Source: Prochlorococcus sp. AG-388-A04 (GTDB taxonomy: Bacteria > Cyanobacteriota > Cyanobacteriia > PCC-6307 > Cyanobiaceae). From it: a stretch of DNA of 64,000 nucleotides. The position numbers and the translations under genes were made by a program. The notes beneath the pieces were generated by a model. It was not told where the DNA came from. It searched no databases and saw only the letters and a program-made list of their open reading frames with translations. This document shows positions 51,366 to 62,042 of this stretch, piece by piece. Each line of letters begins with the position of its first letter. The first letter of the stretch is position 1. The DNA lies in assembly GCA_003279935.1 (NCBI GenBank), contig QCGL01000005.1, positions 25,954 to 89,953 of the forward strand, written 5' to 3'.

Positions 51366-52226
51366 CTATTTTAGAATATATGTTCCAGAAAAAACTTTTT
51401 TTGCATTACCAGTCATCAAAATTTCATCTTCTGATCTAGACCAATTAATTATGAGATTACCTCCTGGTAGATTTATTACTGTTTTTGAATTACATAAACC
51501 TAGTTTGTATGCTGCCACATGTACAGCACAAGCTCCTGTTCCACAAGCTAATGTTGCTCCTGCTCCTCTTTCCCATACAAGAACGTTAATATTATCTCTA
51601 TTTATTATTTGGGAAAAATGAACATTTGTTTTTTCAGGAAACAATTCATGTTTTTCAAATACTGGACCTAATAGTGAAAGTGATATTTTAGTGATATCTT
51701 CAAGAAAAAATATCAAATGTGGATTTCCCATCCCCACTGCATATCCCTGTTGTTCAAAATTCTTTTCTTTAAAGAGGCATGAAGGAATTGAATTGATTTT
51801 TGTATCTATTTTTGTTGGAATAGATTTAGTTTCTAATATTGGTTTTCCCATTTTTACAGTAATTTCGCCATTATTATATTTAGCAATTTTTATACCAGCT
51901 TTTGTTTCGATCCTATATTCAGAAACGCTATAAGAACCTTTATTGCAATTGTGTAGATATTGAACTAAACACCTGATTCCATTTCCACACATTTGAGCCT
52001 CCGAACCATCTGAATTATAGATAATCATCTTTGCGTAATTATTTCTATCAGGTTCCAATATGAAAATAACGCCATCACCACCTATACCGAATTGTCGATC
52101 ACATAAATTTTTAATATCGATATTTTTGTCAGATAGAAATTTTTTGTAAATATTACTATTTCTGGAATCAATTATAATAAAATCGTTGCCATTGCCATGA
52201 TATTTTTCAAATATTATATTGTTCAT
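51366..52226 (-). CDS. dapF: Diaminopimelate epimerase
   Basis: FEKYHGNGNDFIIID, GSEAQMCGNGIRCL, ERGAGATLACGTGACAVHVA. Confidence 0.97.
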   Translation of the reverse strand: MNNIIFEKYHGNGNDFIIIDSRNSNIYKKFLSDKNIDIKNLCDRQFGIGGDGVIFILEPDRNNYAKMIIYNSDGSEAQMCGNGIRCLVQYLHNCNKGSYSVSEYRIETKAGIKIAKYNNGEITVKMGKPILETKSIPTKIDTKINSIPSCLFKEKNFEQQGYAVGMGNPHLIFFLEDITKISLSLLGPVFEKHELFPEKTNVHFSQIINRDNINVLVWERGAGATLACGTGACAVHVAAYKLGLCNSKTVINLPGGNLIINWSRSEDEILMTGNAKKVFSGTYILK

Positions 52227-52334
52227 TTAAAAATTATATATCTAATAAATTTTAATTATAAATTAAAGCTTTTAACAATCTATTTCTTTTTATAGAATCA
52301 ATATTAAAATAATATTTTAATAAAGCTAAAATAA

Positions 52335-54911
52335 GTGATTACTTCTGAAAATACAGATAACAGAGCATTTAATTTATATAAACCATCTGATATAGAGGGT
52401 AAATGGCAGAAAATTTGGGAAGACGATAACTTATATAATACAGATGAGCAAGCAAGTAATAAAGAAAAATTTTATGCCTTATCCATGTTTCCCTACCCTT
52501 CAGGAAACCTTCATATGGGTCATGTGCGCAATTATGTAATAACAGACTTAGTTGCACGATTTCAAAGATTTCAGGGCAAAGTAGTGTTACATCCGATGGG
52601 CTGGGACGCATTTGGTTTGCCTGCTGAGAACGCCGCGATAGAAAGAGGAATAAATCCTGAAAAGTGGACTAAACAAAATATCGCTCATATGAAATCACAA
52701 TTAAAATTATTAGGTCTTTCTGTTGATTGGGATAGAGAATTTGCTACTTGTGATGAAAATTATTATGTATGGACTCAATTTTTATTTTTGGAATTACATA
52801 AAGCTGGTCTTGTTTATCAAAAGGAGTCTGAGGTAAATTGGGACCCAATTGATAATACTGTTTTAGCCAATGAGCAGGTTGATTCAGAAGGCAAATCATG
52901 GAGATCTGGAGCGATAGTTGAAAAGAAACTTTTGACTCAATGGTTTTTAAAAATTACTGATTATGCAGAAGAGTTATTGCAAGATTTAGAAAAATTAAAT
53001 GAGTGGCCTGAAAGAGTTAAGATAATGCAGGAAAATTGGATTGGTAAATCAATAGGTACAAATATAAATTTTAAAATAAAAGAATTTAAAAAGGAAAAAA
53101 TACAAGTATTCACAACAAGACCTGATACTTTATTTGGGGTAACTTATTTAGCAATATCAGTTAATCATCCTTTAATTAAAAAAATATCTGATAATAAAAT
53201 TTTAATTAAACTAGAAAATTTAAAAATCTATTTACAAGAAAGTAAAGATAAAGATCAAAAGAAAATTGGTATTCCCACAAATTTAATAGCTATAAATCCT
53301 ATAAATTCAAAGGAAATTCCTATCTGGATAGCAAGTTATGTTCTTGATGAATATGGAACTGGAGCAGTTATGGGAGTCCCCGCACATGATGAAAGAGATT
53401 TTGAATTTGCCAAAATTAATTCTATTGATATTAAACAAGTAATTATTAAGGATAAAGATAAATCTACAACCGAATTAACAAAGGCTTTTACCGACAATGG
53501 TTTTTTAATTAACTCAAATAATTTTGATGGCTTAAATAATAGTGATGCCAAAAAAAATATTTCAGAATATGGTGAACGAAATGGATGGGCTGAAAATAAA
53601 ATTCAATTTCGTTTGAGAGATTGGTTAATTTCTAGGCAAAGATATTGGGGATGTCCAATTCCAATTATTAAGTGTACTAATTGTGGTTCTGTTCCAGTAA
53701 ATAAAGAGGATATTCCTGTTAAATTACCAAATGAGATCAAAATATCCTCTAATAAAATTAATTCTCTAGGTAATAATAAAAGTTGGATTAATACGACATG
53801 TCCAAAATGCGGTAATTTGGCGAGTAGAGAAACGGATACTATGGACACCTTTATGTGTTCATCATGGTATTTTTTAAGATATCCTTCATCCAAATCTTTA
53901 ACAAAGCCATTCGAAAAAGAAAAAATTAATAAATGGTTACCTGTTGATCAATATGTTGGAGGTGTAGAGCATGCCATTTTACATTTGCTTTATGCAAGAT
54001 TTCTTACCAAAGCCCTAAGGGACAATAATCTTTTTGATATTGATGAACCATTTAAGAGGCTCTTGACACAAGGTATGGTTCAATCTGCAGCTTATAAAAA
54101 TTCAATAACAGGAAAATATATCTCTCCAACTGATATTAAAGATATAACTGATCCAAAAGATCCAAAAGACAATTCAAATCTTGAAGTTCTTTTTGAAAAA
54201 ATGTCAAAATCTAAATATAACGGTGTAGACCCTGAATCTGTAATAAAAAAATATGGAGCAGATACAGCAAGAATGTTTATTTTATTTAAAGCACCTCCAG
54301 AAAAAGACCTCGAATGGGGTGATTCTGATGTAGAAGGGCAATATAGATTTCTATGTAGAATATGGAAACTTTTCTCGGATTACACTAATAATGATATTTC
54401 TCATGAATTAAATAAACTTAAAAAAGAAAATGAAAGCTCATTATTAAAGTCTATAAATATTGCTATAAAAGAAATTTCTAATGATATAAAAAATAATCAA
54501 TTTAATACAGCAATATCAGAATTAATGAAGTTTTATAATTCAATATACGCGAACCTAAATCATGTAGGTAAAGACTTAAGAAGAGAAGCTCTTATGAAAT
54601 TTTGTATATTGTTAGCGCCATTTGCTCCTCATATTTCCGATGAAATCTGGCATTTAATTGGTAATTCAAAATCAGTACACCTAGAAAAATGGCCAATATT
54701 CGATGAAGATGCTCTAAAGGAAAATAGTTATGAATTAGTAATTCAAATAAATGGAAAAGTTAGAGATAAAATTAATTTAGAAATTAATATTTCTGATGAT
54801 GAAATTAAAGAAAAAACATTAGTTAGACCTAATGTAAAAAAATGGATTGATAATAAAACAATCAGAAAAGTAATAATTGTAAAAGGCAGAATTATAAATA
54901 TTGTCGTTTAA
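52335..54911 (+). CDS. leuS: Leucyl-tRNA synthetase
   Basis: FPYPSGNLHMGHVRNYVI, GWDAFGLPAENAAIE, KMSKSKYNGVDP. Confidence 0.97.
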   Translation: MITSENTDNRAFNLYKPSDIEGKWQKIWEDDNLYNTDEQASNKEKFYALSMFPYPSGNLHMGHVRNYVITDLVARFQRFQGKVVLHPMGWDAFGLPAENAAIERGINPEKWTKQNIAHMKSQLKLLGLSVDWDREFATCDENYYVWTQFLFLELHKAGLVYQKESEVNWDPIDNTVLANEQVDSEGKSWRSGAIVEKKLLTQWFLKITDYAEELLQDLEKLNEWPERVKIMQENWIGKSIGTNINFKIKEFKKEKIQVFTTRPDTLFGVTYLAISVNHPLIKKISDNKILIKLENLKIYLQESKDKDQKKIGIPTNLIAINPINSKEIPIWIASYVLDEYGTGAVMGVPAHDERDFEFAKINSIDIKQVIIKDKDKSTTELTKAFTDNGFLINSNNFDGLNNSDAKKNISEYGERNGWAENKIQFRLRDWLISRQRYWGCPIPIIKCTNCGSVPVNKEDIPVKLPNEIKISSNKINSLGNNKSWINTTCPKCGNLASRETDTMDTFMCSSWYFLRYPSSKSLTKPFEKEKINKWLPVDQYVGGVEHAILHLLYARFLTKALRDNNLFDIDEPFKRLLTQGMVQSAAYKNSITGKYISPTDIKDITDPKDPKDNSNLEVLFEKMSKSKYNGVDPESVIKKYGADTARMFILFKAPPEKDLEWGDSDVEGQYRFLCRIWKLFSDYTNNDISHELNKLKKENESSLLKSINIAIKEISNDIKNNQFNTAISELMKFYNSIYANLNHVGKDLRREALMKFCILLAPFAPHISDEIWHLIGNSKSVHLEKWPIFDEDALKENSYELVIQINGKVRDKINLEINISDDEIKEKTLVRPNVKKWIDNKTIRKVIIVKGRIINIVV

Positions 54912-54913
54912 TA

Positions 54914-56494
54914 TTATCTAATTTTTTTAATTCTTATTGTACTTGGGTTAGACCAATCTCCATTTATAAGATAGTCATCATTACCAAAACACATCTGACG
55001 AATTATAAAAAATATTGGCTCAGCTGATGAATTCTCGATAAGAGAAGTAATTTCTTTAATTGATAATTCTTCGCCATTATTAAATATTTCTGTTACTTGT
55101 TTTTGATAATCAATTATTTCTGCGGCTGCTTTTTTACCAGCTTCTACACCTGGTTGATCATAAGCATTTATATCAACTAATTCTGCGTAAAAAGAAACAG
55201 CTCGCTCAAATAGAGCAATTAAGGCACCTAGCGTTAAACAATTTAACTTATCCAAGGTGATTGTTATGCTTTGCCTATTTTCGTTGGATAGTGCAGATCT
55301 TGTACCTTGTAAAAATCCTGATAAAAATTCTTTAGGATTTTCAGAGTCAAAATAGTAATTACTATTAGGGGTATCAAGTAACTCTATAAAAACACAAAAG
55401 AAATTATCAATACCATCTCTTAACTGTTGAACATATGCATGTTGATCAGTAGAGCCTTTATTACCAAAAACAGATATTCCTTGATGAACGATATCACCCT
55501 TCCTATTAAACTTTTTACCTAGAGACTCCATAACTAATTGTTGAAGATATTTACTAAATACTTGTAACCTGTCTCTATAAGGTAATACAACCATATCTCT
55601 CTTACCTATTCCATCACCAGAAAAAAACCATGCTGATGATAGTAAAGCCGCAGGATTATGTTTAAAATTGGGTATCCGAGTTAACTCATCCATTATTGCT
55701 GCACCTTTAATAAATTCAGAAACATCTCGATTAATAAGAGCTAAAGGAAGCAGGCCAACTGAGCTAGTAATACTGGTTCTACCGCCAACCCAGTCAGGAA
55801 GATTAAATATTTTCAACCAATTCTCAAATTGTGCTTTTTTATATAATTGGCTATCTTTCATTGTTATTGCTATTGCGTTTGAGTTCCAGTCTAAATTTTT
55901 ATTTTCTACATGCTTTTTAATTATATTCATTGCTATTTTTGGTTCAGGTGTTCCACCTGACTTACTTACAACAACAAATAATGTGGTAGCCAATTTATCA
56001 GATAATTCATCTAATTTCTCACTTATTAAAAATGGATCAATATTATCAATGTATGAAAAATTCAATCCACAAGAATTCTCTTGTAATGCTTCAGTTATTA
56101 ATAATGGACCTAAACCGCTTCCTCCAATACCTATCCATAAAACGTCAGTAAATTTTTGATTTTTATTATTAGTGATTTTACCCTCTAATATATTTTCTCC
56201 AAATATTGAAATATCTCTAATCTCTTTATTGATTTCATCCTTTATAAGATTATTTGGAGCAACAGATGGATTTCTTAACCAATAATGTCCAACTTGTCTT
56301 TTCTCATCAATATTTGAAATAGCACCAGCTTCTAATTCCTTAAGGGCTGTAAAAACGTTTTTAAATTTATTTTCTAAAGATGATATTTGGTCGAGAGTAA
56401 AATTTATTTTGCTGATATCTAACCATATATTTACTTGTTTATCAAACCAAAGGTAGTTGCAATATTTATCCCATGAATTAAAATCATTATTCAT
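54914..56494 (-). CDS. pgi: Glucose-6-phosphate isomerase
   Basis: [46 protein letters not shown]. Confidence 0.95.
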   Translation of the reverse strand: MNNDFNSWDKYCNYLWFDKQVNIWLDISKINFTLDQISSLENKFKNVFTALKELEAGAISNIDEKRQVGHYWLRNPSVAPNNLIKDEINKEIRDISIFGENILEGKITNNKNQKFTDVLWIGIGGSGLGPLLITEALQENSCGLNFSYIDNIDPFLISEKLDELSDKLATTLFVVVSKSGGTPEPKIAMNIIKKHVENKNLDWNSNAIAITMKDSQLYKKAQFENWLKIFNLPDWVGGRTSITSSVGLLPLALINRDVSEFIKGAAIMDELTRIPNFKHNPAALLSSAWFFSGDGIGKRDMVVLPYRDRLQVFSKYLQQLVMESLGKKFNRKGDIVHQGISVFGNKGSTDQHAYVQQLRDGIDNFFCVFIELLDTPNSNYYFDSENPKEFLSGFLQGTRSALSNENRQSITITLDKLNCLTLGALIALFERAVSFYAELVDINAYDQPGVEAGKKAAAEIIDYQKQVTEIFNNGEELSIKEITSLIENSSAEPIFFIIRQMCFGNDDYLINGDWSNPSTIRIKKIR

Positions 56495-56676
56495 TTTATA
56501 TGTTGACTATTTTCTTATTTTGTTTATTATATCGAGTTTATTCTTCGTAAATACTAATCATTTCAATTTATTTAGTTATATTATTTTTAGATCATAATGT
56601 TTGTGAATTTTAATAAATAATATTAGGGGTTTTTTTTATTTATATCTCATTTATTATTCAATAAAAATATCAACTT

Positions 56677-57333
56677 TTGGATAAATCATTCAATTATTTA
56701 ATTTCACCTGAAATTTCACAACTTAGAGAATTTTCACCAAAATTAAAAATAGCAATTTTAGCTTCAGGTGAAGGATCAAATTTTCAAGAATTAATTGATC
56801 TCTCCAATTCAAATAAATTTGATATAGATATTAAGATTTTAATTACAAACAAATCAGAGGCTGGCTGTATATCCAGAGCTAAAAACTCAAATATCTCTTA
56901 TAAGGTAATTAAAAGTTCTGATTATGAAAATAAGGATTATTTTGAGGATGAAATTATTAATACAATAAAAAAACAGGATATAGAACTTGTTGTTATGGCA
57001 GGTTGGATGAAAATTATGTCATCAAAATTTGTTAATGAATTTAAGAATAAAATAATAAATATTCACCCATCATTACTTCCTTCTTTTAAAGGAAGTAATG
57101 CAATTAAAGAAGCCATAACAAATGGTTCCAAAATCACTGGTTGTTCAGTACATTTTGTGGAACCAGAGGTTGATAGTGGTCCCTTAATTATGCAAGCAGC
57201 ATTAGCTATTTCGGATAAGGATAATTTAGAGACAATAACTCAGAAATTACATTTATTGGAACATAAAATATTACCACTCTCAATTTCTCAGGCTGGATAT
57301 ATTATCCGGAATAAATTCATGGGTAATGATTAA
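56677..57333 (+). CDS. purN: Phosphoribosylglycinamide formyltransferase
   Basis: IAILASGEGSNFQELID, VVMAGWMKIMS, INIHPSLLPSFKGSNAI. Confidence 0.95.
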   Translation: MDKSFNYLISPEISQLREFSPKLKIAILASGEGSNFQELIDLSNSNKFDIDIKILITNKSEAGCISRAKNSNISYKVIKSSDYENKDYFEDEIINTIKKQDIELVVMAGWMKIMSSKFVNEFKNKIINIHPSLLPSFKGSNAIKEAITNGSKITGCSVHFVEPEVDSGPLIMQAALAISDKDNLETITQKLHLLEHKILPLSISQAGYIIRNKFMGND

Positions 57334-58372
57334 TCATTTCTAACCCATTATTTATTGGCAAACCAGATATTAGATTAAGATTTTGTATGGCTTGCCCTGT
57401 TTGTCCTTTAATTAAATTATCTATTACTGATAAAATAATTATTCTTCCATTTCTAGTATCAACTTTGACAGAGAGATGGATTTCATTTGTATTCTTAACC
57501 CACTTGGTGGAAGGATAAATATCAACTGGTAATACTCGAATATGCGAGTAGTTTCTATAATAATTTTCTAATATAATCCTACAATCAGAAGAAGTTAAAC
57601 CTGGATCTCTTAATCTTCCATAAATTGTCGAATGCATACCTCTTGTCATTGGTATTAAATGAGGAGTGAATAGTAGTTCAATATCATTACCAGAAATAAA
57701 ACTTGCAATTTGTTCTATTTCTGAAGTATGTCTATGCTTTATTAGTCCATAGGCAGATATACCATCTCCACATTCAGAAAATAATAAATTTTGATGTGGT
57801 TCTCTGCCTCCACCTGATGTACCACTTTTTGAATCTATTACTATACCTTCATTATCAATAATCCCTTGGGATAAAAATGGGGTAAGAGGTATTAGAGCAG
57901 ATGTTGGGTAACATCCAGGGCAGGCGATTAATCTTGCTTTAGATATATCTTTAAAATTAATTTCTGGAAGACCATAAACTGCTTCTTTACATAAATCATC
58001 GTCATCTCTCTTATATTTTTTCGCTTCGTTGCAATAGACACTTTTCCATTGATCAAGATACTTATACCTATAATCGGCTGATAAATCAATTACTTTTACT
58101 CCTTTTTCTAATAAACCTCTTGTTAATGTAGAAGAAATTCCATTAGGCAAGCAAAGTAAAGCAACATTAGCTTTATCGGCGATTCTATCTATTGATATTT
58201 TTTCAATTAAATTGTCAGACTCTAAATTTATGAATGGAAAATTATCAGTCCATTTTGTTCCTGAAGATTTGTTACCTCCTAAATAAGAAATTTTATAATT
58301 TTTATTATCCTTTAATAGATTTACTGCTTGTATTCCCCCGTAACCAGTAGCACCAACTATTGCAACATTCAT
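57317..58372 (-). CDS. argC: N-acetyl-gamma-glutamyl-phosphate reductase
   Basis: MNVAIVGATGYGGIQAVNLL, IACPGCYPTSALIPLTPFL, KSGTSGGGREPHQNLLFSE. Confidence 0.97.
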   Translation of the reverse strand: MNVAIVGATGYGGIQAVNLLKDNKNYKISYLGGNKSSGTKWTDNFPFINLESDNLIEKISIDRIADKANVALLCLPNGISSTLTRGLLEKGVKVIDLSADYRYKYLDQWKSVYCNEAKKYKRDDDDLCKEAVYGLPEINFKDISKARLIACPGCYPTSALIPLTPFLSQGIIDNEGIVIDSKSGTSGGGREPHQNLLFSECGDGISAYGLIKHRHTSEIEQIASFISGNDIELLFTPHLIPMTRGMHSTIYGRLRDPGLTSSDCRIILENYYRNYSHIRVLPVDIYPSTKWVKNTNEIHLSVKVDTRNGRIIILSVIDNLIKGQTGQAIQNLNLISGLPINNGLEMINHYP

Positions 58373-58459
58373 TTCTCTTTATTGGCAGACTTTAAGATAG
58401 GATTGTAAGTGTTGACTAAATAATAATTAAAACACTTTTTTCTATATTGAATAGTAATA

Positions 58460-60184
58460 ATGAAAGAAACAAGTCCCAAATCAAATAATGGAACAATTGT
58501 GGATAATAACGAAATTTTTAATATAGAATTTGATCCCATAAGCGATGCATTAGCTGCCATAAGAAATGGAGAATGCATAATTGTTGTTGATGATGAGAGA
58601 AGAGAAAATGAAGGCGATTTAATTTGTGCGGCTCAGTTTGCAACTCCTCAACAAATAAACTTTATGGCTACAGAGGGCAGAGGTTTAATATGTTTAGCAA
58701 TGCAAGGAGACAAGTTAGATGCCTTAGATTTGCCTTTGATGGTTGATCGAAATACAGATGAAAATCAAACTGCATTTACTATTTCAATAGATGCAGGTCC
58801 TGAGAATAATGTAACTACTGGAATATCAGCAGAGGATAGAGCTAAAACTATCCAAGTTGCAATAAATCCTTCAACTAAGCCAGAAGATTTAAGAAGACCA
58901 GGACATATATTTCCACTAAGAGCAAAAAAAGGAGGAGTATTAAAAAGGGCTGGGCATACCGAAGCCGCTGTAGACATTGCTGCTATGTCTGGACTTTATC
59001 CTGCTGGTGTGATTTGTGAAATACAAAATTCAGATGGGTCAATGTCAAGACTTCCTCAGCTTAAGCAATATGCGAAAGAATGGGGAATGAAGTTAATATC
59101 CATTGCAGACCTAATCAGTTATAGATTTCAAAACGAAAGATTTGTTTATAGAAAATCTGATGCAATACTCCCAAGTATTTTCGGTAATTTTAAGGCATAT
59201 GGATATATAAATGAACTTGACGGTTCTGAACATATTGCACTAGTAAAGCAAAAGTCAAATAAATTAAGTGAACCAGTATTAGTAAGGATGCATTCAGAAT
59301 GTTTAACCGGTGATGCTTTTGGATCACTACGTTGTGATTGTAGACCCCAGTTAGAGGCTGCGTTAGCAAGGATTGAAAAAGAAGAAGAGGGTGTGGTTGT
59401 TTATTTAAGACAAGAAGGAAGAGGTATTGGTTTGATTAATAAATTAAAAGCATACAGTTTACAAGATGGTGGTTTGGATACTGTAGAAGCAAATGAAAAA
59501 TTGGGTTTCCCTGCAGACCTAAGAAATTATGGAGTTGGAGCACAAATATTAACTGACCTTGGGATCAAAAAGTTAAAACTACTTACAAATAATCCTAGAA
59601 AAATTGCTGGATTAGGTGGATATGGAATAGAAGTTACGGAAAGAGTCCCATTAGTGATATGTCCTGGCGAGCATAATTCTGAATATCTAAATGTAAAGAG
59701 ACAAAAACTTGGACATATGTTAGATGAAGAAAAATTAAATTCTATAGATATAGATCCTTATATTGCAATTTTCCTTGATGGTGATTATAAATCAATAGAT
59801 TTAGTTCCTATCAAAAATAAAATAATTGATTTCTGCAAAAAAAACAAAATAAATATTATCTTAGAAAGCTCTCCTAGACTTTTAGCTTTTTGGAATAGAC
59901 CTAAATTAGTATGGAAAATATTGCATGACAAAAACAGAGAAGATTTCACTATTAATGATAATGAAATTAATAAGATTGAAATCTTTATTCAATTTTTATT
60001 AGAATATAATAAAAGTACAAAAGTAGGAATTATCGTATCAAAAAATATTCAACAGGCTTTACATCCAAAAAACAGTATTAAATTAAAAAATACCAAGTTT
60101 TCAATAAAAAATGAAGAATTATACTCATCCACTAGGAAATTTAATCTCGATAAAGAAACGTTCAGTATTATTTTTGATAAATAA
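58460..60184 (+). CDS. ribBA: Bifunctional DHBP synthase/GTP cyclohydrolase II with C-terminal extension
   Basis: [16 protein letters not shown] (RibB), [24 protein letters not shown] and [16 protein letters not shown] (RibA), plus about 150 aa after KRQKLGHML. Confidence 0.95.
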   Translation: MKETSPKSNNGTIVDNNEIFNIEFDPISDALAAIRNGECIIVVDDERRENEGDLICAAQFATPQQINFMATEGRGLICLAMQGDKLDALDLPLMVDRNTDENQTAFTISIDAGPENNVTTGISAEDRAKTIQVAINPSTKPEDLRRPGHIFPLRAKKGGVLKRAGHTEAAVDIAAMSGLYPAGVICEIQNSDGSMSRLPQLKQYAKEWGMKLISIADLISYRFQNERFVYRKSDAILPSIFGNFKAYGYINELDGSEHIALVKQKSNKLSEPVLVRMHSECLTGDAFGSLRCDCRPQLEAALARIEKEEEGVVVYLRQEGRGIGLINKLKAYSLQDGGLDTVEANEKLGFPADLRNYGVGAQILTDLGIKKLKLLTNNPRKIAGLGGYGIEVTERVPLVICPGEHNSEYLNVKRQKLGHMLDEEKLNSIDIDPYIAIFLDGDYKSIDLVPIKNKIIDFCKKNKINIILESSPRLLAFWNRPKLVWKILHDKNREDFTINDNEINKIEIFIQFLLEYNKSTKVGIIVSKNIQQALHPKNSIKLKNTKFSIKNEELYSSTRKFNLDKETFSIIFDK

Positions 60185-60189
60185 TTATC

Positions 60190-60627
60190 TTAAACTAGAC
60201 TGGCTTTAACAATTTTTGAGCCGTTTGTTAGTTTTAAAACAATATCCATATCTTCTGTTTTTCCAAAGACAGTATGTACTCCATCCAAATGAGGTTGTGC
60301 TTCATAAACTATGAAAAATTGACTACCACCAGTATTTTTTCCTGCATGAGCCATTGATAGCGAACCTTTTAGGTGTTTGTTAGGGTTGATTTCACAATTA
60401 ATTTTATATCCTGGTCCACCTGTTCCAGGCATGCCTGAAGATCCTGCACGTGTATTAGGGCAACCACCTTGAGCCATAAAACCTGGGATAACACGATGAA
60501 AGGCCAATCCGTCATAAAAACCTTCACTAATTAGTTTTGTGAAATTATTAACTGTATTAGGTGCGTCATTAGAAAATAATTCAATATTAATAGTGCCTGC
60601 ATCTGTTTCAAATAAAGCTTTTGTCAT
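60190..60627 (-). CDS. ppiB: Peptidyl-prolyl cis-trans isomerase, cyclophilin type
   Basis: [32 protein letters not shown]. Confidence 0.95.
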   Translation of the reverse strand: MTKALFETDAGTINIELFSNDAPNTVNNFTKLISEGFYDGLAFHRVIPGFMAQGGCPNTRAGSSGMPGTGGPGYKINCEINPNKHLKGSLSMAHAGKNTGGSQFFIVYEAQPHLDGVHTVFGKTEDMDIVLKLTNGSKIVKASLV

Positions 60628-60662
60628 TGTGAGTTTAATTATCTTAATTTTTATTTTAAACG

Positions 60663-61067
60663 TTAGAGAAGCTTTTCAAGATTCTCCTTAATGGAATTTA
60701 AATCTATATTTTCTTCTATATTTTCTTCTTTATTTTCTTCTTTATGTTCTTCTTCGTTCCAAGTCTCCACTTCTAAATTTTTTTGAGGAGGAGAAATTAA
60801 TAATCTATCCTCTGCTGTCTTTGGCACGAAATTTTTCTCAACTAATTTACATTCATAATCTAGTTTTGTACAAAAATCTCTAATTTCATCTATCGAAATC
60901 ATTTCTACGGAAGGCAAGGGGAAATCCTGAGCCTCTAAAAGTCCACAGTAACGTTTAGCATCATCTATTTCTTCAAACATTAGAACTATAGTTCTACCTT
61001 TAAGTTCTATTGAATGTATTCCTTCTTTCTCTGTACCGAAGTTATAAAGTAAAACATAAATATTCAT
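60663..61067 (-). CDS. DUF3110 family protein with Glu/Asn-rich C-terminal repeat
   Basis: [57 protein letters not shown]. Confidence 0.75.
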   Translation of the reverse strand: MNIYVLLYNFGTEKEGIHSIELKGRTIVLMFEEIDDAKRYCGLLEAQDFPLPSVEMISIDEIRDFCTKLDYECKLVEKNFVPKTAEDRLLISPPQKNLEVETWNEEEHKEENKEENIEENIDLNSIKENLEKLL

Positions 61068-61100
61068 AAAAACTTTTTAAAATTATTATATATTATTTAG

Positions 61101-62042
61101 CTATTCATCTGATAGTGATAATTCTTGAAGTCTGGTATATAAAGCTATCTCCTCATCATTTATATCTGCTGGAATAACAACTAAGATTTCTACAAACTGA
61201 TCTCCAATATTATCTCCAAAACTTAATCCTCTTCCCTTAAGTCTTAACAATCTTCCAGTTGAAGACTTTGGAGGTACTTGAAGAGTTACATTTCCATCAA
61301 GAGTAGGAACTTCTACTGCACATCCAAGAAGGGCGTCAGGGGGAAATAACTCTAATTTATAAAGAACACGTAGACCATCTATTCGAAGTCCATTTTCAGT
61401 TTGGACTTTTAATTGTAAATAATGATCTTTTCCACCTTTTGCAATATTCTCTAATCTCAATCTCCAACCATCACCTGCGAATGGGGGAGTATCAACTTCT
61501 ACAACAGTTTCATCTTCTAGTTCTATCAATATGGATGCCCCAATCAGAGCTTCATCTGGTGTTAATTCGATAATAGTTTCGATATCTTGATGAAGTTTTA
61601 CGGGTGGTGGTTCTTCTGGAGATCTTGCTGGGTAGTCGTAACTATTAAACTCTTCTTCATTAAAAATTTCATTAGGCTTTTCATCTTCAAAAAAATCAGA
61701 AGTTTGATCATAGCTATCATTATCTAATTCAGATTCGTATTCAAATCCAAATAGAGAATTGAGATAATCTTTAAATTCAGGAAAACCTGTCCTGTACTTT
61801 TTATAATTTTCTTCGTTAGAAGAATTAGAATCTAAAGGTTTAACTCGTCTGGCAGGATCACGTAAGAATTCGTAAGCTTCATTAATTAATTTAAATCTAT
61901 CCTCAGCGTTTATATCGTTTTTATTTAAATCGGGATGCCATTTTCTTGCTTCCCTTCGAAAAGCTTTTTTAAGTTCAATATTGTCGAATTCAGAGGATAA
62001 ACCTAAAATCGACAAATAGTCTTTTTTAGAGGAAGTAGTCAT
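61101..62042 (-). CDS. dnaJ: DnaJ-family chaperone lacking the zinc-finger domain (CbpA/type II)
   Basis: J domain YLSILGLSSEFDNIELKKAFRREARKWHPDLNK; C-terminal DnaJ domains, no CxxCxGxG repeats; MTTSSKK start preferred. Confidence 0.88.
   Translation of the reverse strand: MTTSSKKDYLSILGLSSEFDNIELKKAFRREARKWHPDLNKNDINAEDRFKLINEAYEFLRDPARRVKPLDSNSSNEENYKKYRTGFPEFKDYLNSLFGFEYESELDNDSYDQTSDFFEDEKPNEIFNEEEFNSYDYPARSPEEPPPVKLHQDIETIIELTPDEALIGASILIELEDETVVEVDTPPFAGDGWRLRLENIAKGGKDHYLQLKVQTENGLRIDGLRVLYKLELFPPDALLGCAVEVPTLDGNVTLQVPPKSSTGRLLRLKGRGLSFGDNIGDQFVEILVVIPADINDEEIALYTRLQELSLSDE

Noticed and set aside
51358-51933. Plus-strand ORFs inside dapF (87 aa and 80 aa)
   Set aside because: Antisense shadows of dapF, whose motifs are unambiguous.
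55668-56159. 163-aa plus-strand ORF inside pgi
   Set aside because: Antisense to a clear glucose-6-phosphate isomerase; composition looks like a reverse-frame artefact.
58369-58578. 69-aa minus-strand ORF between argC and ribBA
   Set aside because: Mostly antisense to the ribBA 5' end; the divergent intergenic region is a more likely promoter.
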